Shown: positions 17,236 through 23,749 of the stretch, one piece after another
Layout: each line of letters opens with the position of its first letter
How positions within the stretch are numbered: the first letter of the stretch is position 1
Source of the DNA: ZLKRG08 sp046091905
GTDB taxonomy: Bacteria; Actinomycetota; Actinomycetes; Nanopelagicales; Nanopelagicaceae
Assembly: GCA_046091905.1 (NCBI GenBank)
Contig: JBJTCN010000001.1
Span: 1 to 37,583, forward strand
Reading direction: 5' to 3'
DNA: 37,583 nt
Made by a program: the position numbers and the translations under genes
The notes under the pieces: generated by a model
The model's database searches: none
What the model saw: only the letters and a program-made list of their open reading frames with translations
What the model was told of the DNA's origin: nothing

Positions 17236-17629
17236 CTTTGCGTACCTGTGTAGGTGGAATATTTCTCAATGCGAGCAGAAAAGCAAGGATAGCGGCGCAG
17301 ACTATGGCGCTATCGGCCACGTTGAAATTGGGCCAATTTGGCAAGACGATCCAATCGGTAACGCTACCTCGCAAGAATCCCGGTGAATTAAAAGCGCGAT
17401 CGGTCAGATTGCCTAACGCGCCTCCTATAACTAGCGCCAATACCAGCGCCCAATAATTATTAGTAATTTTTGGGGCATAATAAAAGGCGGTTGCGCTAAC
17501 TACGATGGCAAAGAGCCCAAGTAATACTCCAGCGCCATTTGCACCTAATCCAAATGCCGCGCCAGTATTAAATGAAAGTTCTAGTTTTAGAAAGAGAAAT
17601 GAAAATTCTTTGCCAGGCAGCGCAGCCAA
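17228..17629 (-). CDS. lspA: Lipoprotein signal peptidase (SPase II), start uncertain
   Basis: LspA removes the signal peptide of diacylated prolipoproteins in the membrane, after Lgt. Three of four family blocks are in this frame: NTGAAFGLG (21-29), the first catalytic aspartate Asp77 in GNLTDRAF and the second, Asp106, in FNVADSAI. The only usual start codon in the open frame is the TTG at 17629, giving 133 residues. That is about 30 short and lacks the first transmembrane helix. The missing helix, including the conserved D..TK motif, is encoded in the same frame just upstream (17630-17704) with no ATG, GTG or TTG. True translation must therefore begin further up, at a non-standard codon, or the sequence differs from the functional gene. 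The 3' end overlaps rluD by eight bases. Confidence 0.9.
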   Translation of the reverse strand: MAALPGKEFSFLFLKLELSFNTGAAFGLGANGAGVLLGLFAIVVSATAFYYAPKITNNYWALVLALVIGGALGNLTDRAFNSPGFLRGSVTDWIVLPNWPNFNVADSAIVCAAILAFLLALRNIPPTQVRKDA

Positions 17630-17704
17630 GGCCCAACGTTTAGTTAGAAAATCAATTAACCAAATTAAAGCTGCAACTAAATAGATGAGCTTTAAATGCT
17701 TAGC
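17630..17704 (-). other. In-frame coding extension of lspA carrying its first helix
   Basis: Reading the lspA frame upstream of the TTG at 17629 gives LKLIYLVAALIWLIDFLTKR followed by WA, a perfect first helix for LspA with the family D..TK motif (aspartate codon 17651-17653). The frame is open back to a TAG at 17768-17770 inside dksA, yet contains no ATG, GTG or TTG. Possible starts are ATC (17686-17684), ATT (17665-17663), or GTC/GTT codons right after the AAGGAAGAG sequence at 17726-17718 in the dksA tail. The dksA-lspA gap of 79 bases is otherwise out of character for this region. Coding status is supported by the family pattern; the start codon is unresolved. Confidence 0.7.
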
Positions 17705-17708
17705 AGGG

Positions 17709-18497
17709 TTAACGACGCTCTTCCTTCTGCTTACATGACATGCAGAGCGTAGCGCGCGGGAAAACTTCTAGTCGAGCTTTGCCAATCTGATTGCTGCATA
17801 CCTCGCAAACGCCATAGCTCTTATTGTCGATTCTATCAATTGCGCGTTCGGTCTGGATCACCATGTCACGCGCATTAATCAAAAGTGACATTTCATGTTC
17901 GCGTTCGAAAGTTTTATTTCCAGCGTCGGCTTGATCATCTCCGGCACCTTCGCCGCCATCTTTAATAAGTGAATCCATCTCTGATTCCACTTTTGCAAGA
18001 TCTTCGCGAAGTCGTTCGAGCTCTTTAGCTAAATTGCTACGCATTGCCTTTAGTTCAGCTGCAGTCCAAGTTTCATTGTCACTAACTACCAGCGCAGCTG
18101 GCGCAGTTTTTAATGGCTTTAGATGAGCTTGCTTACCGCTCTTCTTTGGTGGCGGTGGCGGTGGCATCATTAAGCGCTTCTCTTCAACAATTGCTTCCGC
18201 CATTTGTGTTGATGCCATTGCAACTTGAACTGTGTTGTTCTTGGTATCAACCTTTAGAGTCGCTTTTGATCCTGCAATTGCCGAGGTCTTAATTGAATTA
18301 TCTGGCTTCTTAACTGCTTTTGGCGCAGCCTTTACCGGTGCCTTTTTTGCAGGTGCCTTCTTTGCAGGTGCCTTCTTTGCAGCCTTTTTTGCAACCGACT
18401 TTGCCGCCTTCTTTGCAGGTGCCTTCTTTGCAGGTTTAACTGCAGCTTTCTTCGCCGCTTTCTTAACCAATTTTTTCGCTAGTTTTTTTAGAGCCAT
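17709..18497 (-). CDS. DksA/TraR-type zinc-finger protein with a histone H1-like basic tail
   Basis: The 262-residue protein has two unlike halves. Residues 1-65 are almost entirely Lys, Ala and Pro in AKKAP-type repeats, like histone H1 or HU tails. A hinge follows, with the run MMPPPPPPKK near 110-120. From about 145 a helical DksA-like coiled coil leads into the C4 zinc finger with Cys231, Cys234, Cys252 and Cys255 (CEVC...CMSC). DksA/TraR proteins act at the RNA polymerase secondary channel; the basic tail suggests added binding to DNA or RNA. A DksA-like gene next to lspA-rluD is common in Actinobacteria. The ATG at 18497 has no ribosome site. A TATAAC box lies about 20 bases upstream. 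The proline run may need EF-P. Function is inferred from domains. Confidence 0.85.
   Translation of the reverse strand: MALKKLAKKLVKKAAKKAAVKPAKKAPAKKAAKSVAKKAAKKAPAKKAPAKKAPVKAAPKAVKKPDNSIKTSAIAGSKATLKVDTKNNTVQVAMASTQMAEAIVEEKRLMMPPPPPPKKSGKQAHLKPLKTAPAALVVSDNETWTAAELKAMRSNLAKELERLREDLAKVESEMDSLIKDGGEGAGDDQADAGNKTFEREHEMSLLINARDMVIQTERAIDRIDNKSYGVCEVCSNQIGKARLEVFPRATLCMSCKQKEERR
18337..18381 (-). repeat. Three tandem 15-base units encoding AKKAP
   Basis: Within the basic tail of the DksA-like gene, the 15-base unit GGTGCCTTCTTTGCA (plus-strand reading) occurs three times head to tail, the first copy with one change. A further copy lies at 18418-18432. Each encodes one AKKAP pentapeptide. 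Identical units at DNA level suggest recent slippage, so repeat number may vary between strains. Confidence 0.85.
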
Positions 18498-18517
18498 GAG
18501 GGGCGAAACTTTAATTT

Positions 18518-18523
18518 GTTATA
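18518..18523 (-). promoter_or_regulatory. Possible -10 element for the dksA-lspA-rluD-dnaE-his-trp transcript
   Basis: On the minus strand TATAAC lies 20 bases before the dksA ATG, predicting a short leader. No clear -35 sequence sits 16-18 bases further upstream, and there is no ribosome site. The divergent gap is only 77 bases, so the promoter for this long chain must be here or inside ileS. The call is based on position and the -10 hexamer only. Confidence 0.35.
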
Positions 18524-18530
18524 GCTCACT

Positions 18531-18545
18531 GCGCCAATTAGGCGC
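18531..18545. promoter_or_regulatory. Inverted repeat between the divergent dksA and ileS promoters
   Basis: GCGCC-AATTA-GGCGC is a perfect inverted repeat with five-base arms and a five-base centre, lying between the two proposed -10 boxes. Its place could suit an operator acting on both genes, or it may be chance in a short gap. No known regulator site is recognised. Confidence 0.3.
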
Positions 18546-18562
18546 GCGATTAGCCCTTCAAT

Positions 18563-18568
18563 TAGAAT
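18563..18568 (+). promoter_or_regulatory. Possible -10 element of a leaderless ileS transcript
   Basis: TAGAAT lies six bases before the ileS ATG (18575), and no ribosome site precedes that ATG. This is the usual layout of leaderless genes in Actinobacteria, where transcription starts at the A of the start codon. No good -35 is visible. There is also no room for a T-box leader, which controls ileS in some Actinobacteria. Confidence 0.45.
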
Positions 18569-18574
18569 TTCCAA

Positions 18575-21500
18575 ATGACCGGCTACCGCGCAATTCCGGC
18601 CTCGATTGACCTCCCAAAGATGGAGCACGAGGTTCTCTCTTTTTGGCAGCGGAATGCGATATTTCATCAGAGCATAAGGCTGCATGAAGGTCAGAGTTCA
18701 TGGACTTTCTATGAAGGCCCTCCTACTGCAAACGGTATGCCCGGAACTCACCACATTGAAGCGCGAGTTTTTAAAGATGTCTTCCCGCGATATCAAACAA
18801 TGAAGGGCCACCAAGTAGTACGTAAAGCTGGCTGGGATTGCCATGGTTTACCTGTCGAAATTGCAGTCGAGAAGGAACTTGGTTTTTCAGGTAAAGGCGA
18901 TATTGAAGAATTTGGAATAGCCGAATTCAATGCTAAATGTAAAGAGTCAGTACAGCGACATGTAGATGCATTTACCACCATGACTAATCGCATGGGCTTC
19001 TGGGTAGATTTTGATGAAGCTTATTGGACGATGTCTCCTGAATATGTGGAATCAGTTTGGTGGTCTTTAAAAGAGATTTGGAAACAGGGATTGCTGGTTC
19101 AAGATCATCGCGTAGCACCTTACTGTCCGCGTTGTGGTACTGGACTTTCAGATCACGAACTTTCGCAAGGATACGAAACCGTAACTGACCCTTCTGTTTA
19201 TGTGCGCTTTCCTATTACCAGTGGCGAATTGAAAGATTTAAATGCGGCCTTTTTGGTTTGGACCACTACCCCTTGGACTTTGATTTCTAATACTGCAGTA
19301 GCTGCAAATGCGGAAGTTGATTATGTGGCGGTAAAAGTCACGAAAGATGATGCCGCTGAAGTTCTAGTTTTGGCGCAAGCGCTACTTTCGAAATTAGATG
19401 GCGATGCGGAAATATTAAAGCGCTACAAAGGTAAAGAGCTCGAGCACATTACCTATAGTCGTCCTTTCAATGTAGTGGATATTCCAAATTCGCACTTTGT
19501 GGTCTTAGCCGATTATGTAACTACCGAAGATGGTTCTGGACTTGTGCATCAAGCCCCTGCATTTGGTGCAGATGACTTACGTACCTGCCGCGCTTATAAC
19601 TTGCCAACTGTAAATCCAGTGCGCCCCGATGGACATTTTGAAAGCGGTATTGAATTAGTGGGTGATCTCTTCTTCAAGGATTCCGATAAACCTATTGTGA
19701 AAGATTTAAAGCAACGCGCTCTGCTATATAAGCATCAGCCATACGAACATCAATATCCACATTGCTGGCGATGCCACACCGCACTGATCTATTACGCACA
19801 ACCTTCTTGGTATATCCGAACTACCTCAATTAAAGATGCGCTAATTCGCGAGAATCAGAAGACAGATTGGCATCCCGAAACCATCAAGACTGGCCGATAT
19901 GGTGATTGGTTAAATCACAATATCGACTGGGCGCTCTCTCGAAATCGCTATTGGGGTACCCCACTTCCAATTTGGCGCTGCGAAAATAAACATGAGATTG
20001 CGATTGGATCTTTAAAAGAACTAGGCCAACTTTCTGGCGCCGATCTATCTAATTTAGACCCGCATCGTCCATTTGTAGATGACATTAAATTCGCTTGCGC
20101 GGAATGCAAGCAAGAGATGGTACGTGTGCCAGAAGTTATTGATTGTTGGTATGACTCTGGTGCAATGCCTTTTGCGCAATGGGGCTATCCTCACAAACCA
20201 GGATCCGAAGAGAAGTTTAAGAACTCCTACCCAGCTGATTTCATCTGCGAAGCAATCGATCAAACACGCGGTTGGTTCTACACCTTGATGACTATTGGCA
20301 CCTTAGTTTTCGATCAATCTTCATATAAGACGGTGCTCTGCCTTGGTCATATTCTCGATAAAGATGGCCGCAAGATGTCTAAGCACCTGGGCAATGTTTT
20401 GGAGCCAATGGCGCTCATGGATCAACACGGCGCGGATGCAGTTCGTTGGTTCATGTTGGCTGCAGGTTCACCTTGGGCTGCACGACGAGTTGGTCATGAT
20501 GCAATTCAAGAAGTTATTCGAAAGACGCTCTTAACTTATTGGAACACCATCTCTTTCATGTCGCTCTATGCACGCGCCTCTAATTTCGATTTGTCGCAAT
20601 CACCAGCACAGGTTGGCCGCCCAATTATGGATCGCTGGATTCTCTCCGAATTACAATTATTGGTTAAAGCTACCGATGCGGCTTATGCAGATTTCGATTC
20701 TCAAACCGCGGGGCGCTTAATTGCAACTTTTATCGATGATCTTTCAAATTGGTATGTCCGTCGCAGTCGCCGCCGTTTCTGGGATGGAGATCCGGCAGCA
20801 CTTGCGACATTGCATGAGTGCATCAAAGTACTAACCCAGTTAATGTCACCGATGGTGCCATTTATTACCGAGCATGTTTGGCAAGAGCTAATTAAGCCAG
20901 TTGAATCCAACGCTGCCGCCTCAATCCATTTAACCTCTTGGCCAGTAGTTGATGAAGCGCTAATCGATGAAAATCTTCGACATCAAGTAGCGCTAACTAG
21001 ACGCATTGTTGAATTAGGTCGCGCTGCGCGCGCAGAGTCATCGGTAAAGATTCGCCAACCTTTAGGTCGTGCTTTGATTGCAGCAAGCGGTTGGGCAAAT
21101 TTGCCGGCCGATATGCGCGATCAAATTGCCGATGAATTAAATGTGCTCGAACTTGAAGATATCGCAAGCGCATCTGGAGATTTAGTTAGCGTCAGCATCA
21201 AAGCAAATTTCCGTGCGCTTGGAGCAAAATATGGTGGCGCAGTTCAGGAAGTTGCAAAGTTAATTGCCAACACAGATGCTGCCAAGTTTGTCGTTGAAGT
21301 TCGTGCCAAAGGAAGTGCTCTGCTTGGCAACTTCGAGGTCGCGGCTGAAGATTTAGTAATCACCGAACAGCCAAAGAGTGGTTGGTCGGTTGCAAGCAAT
21401 AATGGCGAATCGGTCGCGCTTGATTTAACGCTTACCCAAGAGTTAATTAATGCTGGAAATGTCCGCGAAGTAATTCGTGCGCTCCAAGAGGGACGAAAGA

Positions 21501-21685
21501 GCGCTGGCTTTGAGATCTCAGATCGCATAAAGGTTACTTGGAACGCCACTTCTGAAATCGCACCGGCTGTAAATGAAGCTTTAGAGCATATTAAACGAGA
21601 GGTGCTAGCAGTTGAAATGACGCTTGATACATCATTGCTATGCGATACCGAACTTGGTTTTACCTTTAACTTAGCTAAAAATTAA
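18575..21685 (+). CDS. ileS: Isoleucyl-tRNA synthetase, type 2, with GTHH in place of the HIGH motif
   Basis: IleRS charges tRNA-Ile and edits valine. The 1036-residue protein follows the long eukaryote-like type 2 plan: Rossmann core, CP1 editing insertion (about 190-400, with WTTTPWTLISNTA and DGSGLVHQAPAFG), KMSKH at 600-604, and an anticodon-binding helical domain with a C-terminal extension. The first signature reads NGMPGTHHIEAR, so the HxGH tetrad is Gly57-Thr58-His59-His60: positions one and three are swapped compared with HIGH. Cysteine pairs CPRCG and CAEC suggest zinc binding. The start is supported by YRAIPASIDLPKMEHEVLSFW, the usual N-terminus. It is the only plus-strand gene, divergent from dksA and convergent with yggT at nine bases; no terminator hairpin is visible in that gap. 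Confidence 0.97.
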   Translation: MTGYRAIPASIDLPKMEHEVLSFWQRNAIFHQSIRLHEGQSSWTFYEGPPTANGMPGTHHIEARVFKDVFPRYQTMKGHQVVRKAGWDCHGLPVEIAVEKELGFSGKGDIEEFGIAEFNAKCKESVQRHVDAFTTMTNRMGFWVDFDEAYWTMSPEYVESVWWSLKEIWKQGLLVQDHRVAPYCPRCGTGLSDHELSQGYETVTDPSVYVRFPITSGELKDLNAAFLVWTTTPWTLISNTAVAANAEVDYVAVKVTKDDAAEVLVLAQALLSKLDGDAEILKRYKGKELEHITYSRPFNVVDIPNSHFVVLADYVTTEDGSGLVHQAPAFGADDLRTCRAYNLPTVNPVRPDGHFESGIELVGDLFFKDSDKPIVKDLKQRALLYKHQPYEHQYPHCWRCHTALIYYAQPSWYIRTTSIKDALIRENQKTDWHPETIKTGRYGDWLNHNIDWALSRNRYWGTPLPIWRCENKHEIAIGSLKELGQLSGADLSNLDPHRPFVDDIKFACAECKQEMVRVPEVIDCWYDSGAMPFAQWGYPHKPGSEEKFKNSYPADFICEAIDQTRGWFYTLMTIGTLVFDQSSYKTVLCLGHILDKDGRKMSKHLGNVLEPMALMDQHGADAVRWFMLAAGSPWAARRVGHDAIQEVIRKTLLTYWNTISFMSLYARASNFDLSQSPAQVGRPIMDRWILSELQLLVKATDAAYADFDSQTAGRLIATFIDDLSNWYVRRSRRRFWDGDPAALATLHECIKVLTQLMSPMVPFITEHVWQELIKPVESNAAASIHLTSWPVVDEALIDENLRHQVALTRRIVELGRAARAESSVKIRQPLGRALIAASGWANLPADMRDQIADELNVLELEDIASASGDLVSVSIKANFRALGAKYGGAVQEVAKLIANTDAAKFVVEVRAKGSALLGNFEVAAEDLVITEQPKSGWSVASNNGESVALDLTLTQELINAGNVREVIRALQEGRKSAGFEISDRIKVTWNATSEIAPAVNEALEHIKREVLAVEMTLDTSLLCDTELGFTFNLAKN

Positions 21686-21694
21686 TTAGAGAAA

Positions 21695-21976
21695 TTAAAG
21701 AAAGTTAAGCGCTAACGTCTGCAGAATCTGAACTGCAAAAAAGAGTACGATAAAAGATAAATCTAACGCTACGCCACCGATACGTAGTGGCGGAATAAAT
21801 CGTCGGAAGAATTTAACCGGCCGATCTGTAAGTGTGTAAACGCTCTCAGCAAACCAGAGCATGAAACCTCTTGGAGACCAATTCGGTTTAAACATTCTTA
21901 CATAATCAAGAATTAAGCGCGCAAAGAGCGCCAAAATAAAAACTTGTAAGAGACGTGCGATCCAAATACCGAGCAT
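21695..21976 (-). CDS. YggT-family membrane protein
   Basis: This 93-residue protein has two hydrophobic helices (about 4-25 and 68-92) separated by a basic loop with TLTDRPVKFFRRFIPPL, the motif that marks the YggT family. Family members sit next to sepF in Actinobacteria, Firmicutes and cyanobacteria and are linked to division or envelope functions; the biochemical role is not known. The ATG at 21976 is three bases after the sepF stop. In most Actinobacteria the following gene is divIVA (wag31); here the chain ends and ileS faces it from the other strand. Confidence 0.88.
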   Translation of the reverse strand: MLGIWIARLLQVFILALFARLILDYVRMFKPNWSPRGFMLWFAESVYTLTDRPVKFFRRFIPPLRIGGVALDLSFIVLFFAVQILQTLALNFL

Positions 21977-21979
21977 GCG

Positions 21980-22432
21980 TCAGCTTTGGTTAAAGAAACT
22001 CGCTTCAGCTGCGGCAGTCTTCACTTCTGATGAGACTGTTACATTTGCAGGTGAGAGCAAGAAAACTTTTGAAGTCACGCGTTCGATGGTGCCGTGATGG
22101 CCGAAAACCAAACCACTTGCAAAATCCACTAAGCGTTTGCGTTCTTCATCGCCCATGTCAGTTAAGTTCATGAGCACGGTATTGCCTTCGCGATAACGTT
22201 CTCCGATTACTCGAGCTTCATTGTATGAACGTGGGTTTACCGTAAAAATCTGATTAGTGGCAGGTGCTGCAACTGCTTGAGCCACTGACTGTGCTGGTGT
22301 TGCTTGCACTGCTGCAAATGAACGAGATTCCCGAACTCTAATTCGGGGACTCTCAGTTTCATGTGAGATCTCTTCGCTCTCGAGGTCATCTGTTAGACCG
22401 AGAAAATTTCCTAGTTTCTTAAGGCTAGACAT
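21980..22432 (-). CDS. sepF: Cell division protein SepF
   Basis: SepF binds the C-terminal peptide of FtsZ and, through an N-terminal amphipathic helix, ties the Z-ring to the membrane; it takes the place of FtsA in Actinobacteria. The 150 residues comprise the helix (MSSLKKLGNFLGL), an Ala/Gln-rich linker (about 40-60) and the SepF core (about 61-140) with NPRSYNEARVIGERYREGNTV, DEERKRLVDFASGLVFG and GTIERVTSKVFLLSP. It lies 19 bases after yggS and three before yggT. Its partner peptide is visible at the end of ftsZ two genes upstream. Confidence 0.95.
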   Translation of the reverse strand: MSSLKKLGNFLGLTDDLESEEISHETESPRIRVRESRSFAAVQATPAQSVAQAVAAPATNQIFTVNPRSYNEARVIGERYREGNTVLMNLTDMGDEERKRLVDFASGLVFGHHGTIERVTSKVFLLSPANVTVSSEVKTAAAEASFFNQS

Positions 22433-22451
22433 GAGGAATATTTTAGATAAT

Positions 22452-23102
22452 TTAGCTTCGCGAACCGAGGATTGAAGAGCCTACGCGAATATGTGTCGCG
22501 CCATGGGAGATGGCGGATAAATAATCGCCGCTCATTCCTGCAGATAAATAAGGGGCATTTGGATACCCGGATTTAAAGGATTGATGAATCTCTCCCAACC
22601 TTTCAAATGCACGATCTGGCTCTTCGCCAAGTGGCGCCACCGCCATCAACCCCTGTAATTTCAAATTTCTGGTAGCCAAAATCTCATCTGCAATCTCATT
22701 TAAATCTACTGGCAGCGCACCGCTACGAAGAGCTGAACCATCTAGAGATACCTGAATAAAAACTTCTAGCACTCTATTGGATTCGCTGGCTGCTTTTGAA
22801 ACTAATTGGGCATATCTAGTGGTATCTATAGTTTGAATTACATCAGCCCACGAACAGATTGATTTTAGTTTATTGCTCTGTAGCTGACCTTGAAAATGCC
22901 ACTTTCCTGGAACCAATGGAGCCTTGGCTTTGCCCTCTTGATCTCGATTCTCACCGAATTCAGATACCCCCAATTCATGAAGTATCTGGGCATCGCTTAG
23001 CGGAAAAGTTTTGGTAACTACTATTAAGTGAATTCCTTCAGGAATTGTTGACTTAACTGCTTCCAAATTGCGCGCCAAGGTAGCTCTGCGATCTAAAGCC
23101 AA
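22452..23102 (-). CDS. YggS/PLPBP-family pyridoxal phosphate homeostasis protein
   Basis: This 216-residue single-domain PLP-binding TIM barrel belongs to the YggS/PROSC group. Lys31 in LIVVTKTFP is the cofactor lysine; GENRDQEG, WHFQGQLQSNK, LMAVAP, LSAGMSGDYLSAI and THIRVGSSILG are the standard motifs. The family buffers pyridoxal phosphate and has no known catalytic reaction. The start is a TTG at 23102, overlapping the pgeF end by ten bases. Its place between pgeF and sepF is conserved in Actinobacteria. Confidence 0.93.
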   Translation of the reverse strand: MALDRRATLARNLEAVKSTIPEGIHLIVVTKTFPLSDAQILHELGVSEFGENRDQEGKAKAPLVPGKWHFQGQLQSNKLKSICSWADVIQTIDTTRYAQLVSKAASESNRVLEVFIQVSLDGSALRSGALPVDLNEIADEILATRNLKLQGLMAVAPLGEEPDRAFERLGEIHQSFKSGYPNAPYLSAGMSGDYLSAISHGATHIRVGSSILGSRS

Positions 23103-23749
23103 ATTACACCTGCTTGTCTACCGGTTGTGCCATCTCTGCGATAAGAGAAGGAGTTCTTATCTTCAAGTACGCAACTTGATAAATCTAGTTGCACCGTATC
23201 TTTTAGATCTTGCTTTAAGCCCACTACTAAATCTAAAGTACTTTTACCGGTACGTTTAGATGAATCAGAAGCCGGATACCTCGCAATTACCTCATTAAAT
23301 ATCTCTGCACTTACCTCATAGCAACCGCCACAGATATTAGGTCCGATATATGAATGGATGACCTCTGCGCCTAAGTCGCGCATCGCATCAATGGTTTTTC
23401 TGGCAATTCCGTTCATGAGGCCTTTGCGACCAACATGTACTGCAGCAACTGCCACATCTGATTTAAGTAACAATGGAATGCAATCGGCAACCATTACTGC
23501 AACTGCTAATCTTTGATGTGTAGTAATTAGCGCATCACAAGTTGGTCGTACATGGTGATCTTCTGCTAACACCACAGTGTCACCATGAACTTGGTTCATA
23601 AATACGATGGGCATCCCAATTTGAGTTTCTAGAGTTACCCGATTGGTGGCCACGTCATAAGGGTCATCCCCGACGTGCAGCCCCAAATTAGCCGAATCAA
23701 ATGGCGCCTTACTTACCCCACCTAGACGGTTGGTAAAAATAAATGGCAT
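23093..23749 (-). CDS. pgeF: Peptidoglycan editing factor PgeF (YfiH/laccase-domain)
   Basis: The 218-residue protein has the YfiH fold. In E. coli the homologue hydrolyses wrongly built UDP-MurNAc-L-Ser so that serine is not put into peptidoglycan; other members act on adenosine. The zinc and catalytic residues are His55 (NQVHGDTV), Cys90 (ADCIPLLL) and His105 (AAVHVGRKG). The last motif usually reads HAGW/R-G, so the local sequence is slightly unusual. FSYRRDGTTGRQAG closes the protein as in the family. The ATG shares its first base with the last base of the ftsZ stop (TAATG). Confidence 0.9.
   Translation of the reverse strand: MPFIFTNRLGGVSKAPFDSANLGLHVGDDPYDVATNRVTLETQIGMPIVFMNQVHGDTVVLAEDHHVRPTCDALITTHQRLAVAVMVADCIPLLLKSDVAVAAVHVGRKGLMNGIARKTIDAMRDLGAEVIHSYIGPNICGGCYEVSAEIFNEVIARYPASDSSKRTGKSTLDLVVGLKQDLKDTVQLDLSSCVLEDKNSFSYRRDGTTGRQAGVIWL

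Noticed and set aside
18498..18574. T-box or other riboswitch upstream of ileS
   Set aside because: Only 77 bases separate the divergent genes, too few for a T-box, and no conserved T-box sequence is visible.
18232..18609. Plus-strand frame of 125 codons rich in AGAFF repeats
   Set aside because: It is the mirror of the Lys/Ala-rich tail of the DksA-like gene; the repeats are a codon by-product and it ends inside ileS in the wrong frame.
21686..21694. Bidirectional terminator between ileS and yggT
   Set aside because: The gap is nine bases and holds no stem. Termination must occur inside the facing gene or by Rho.
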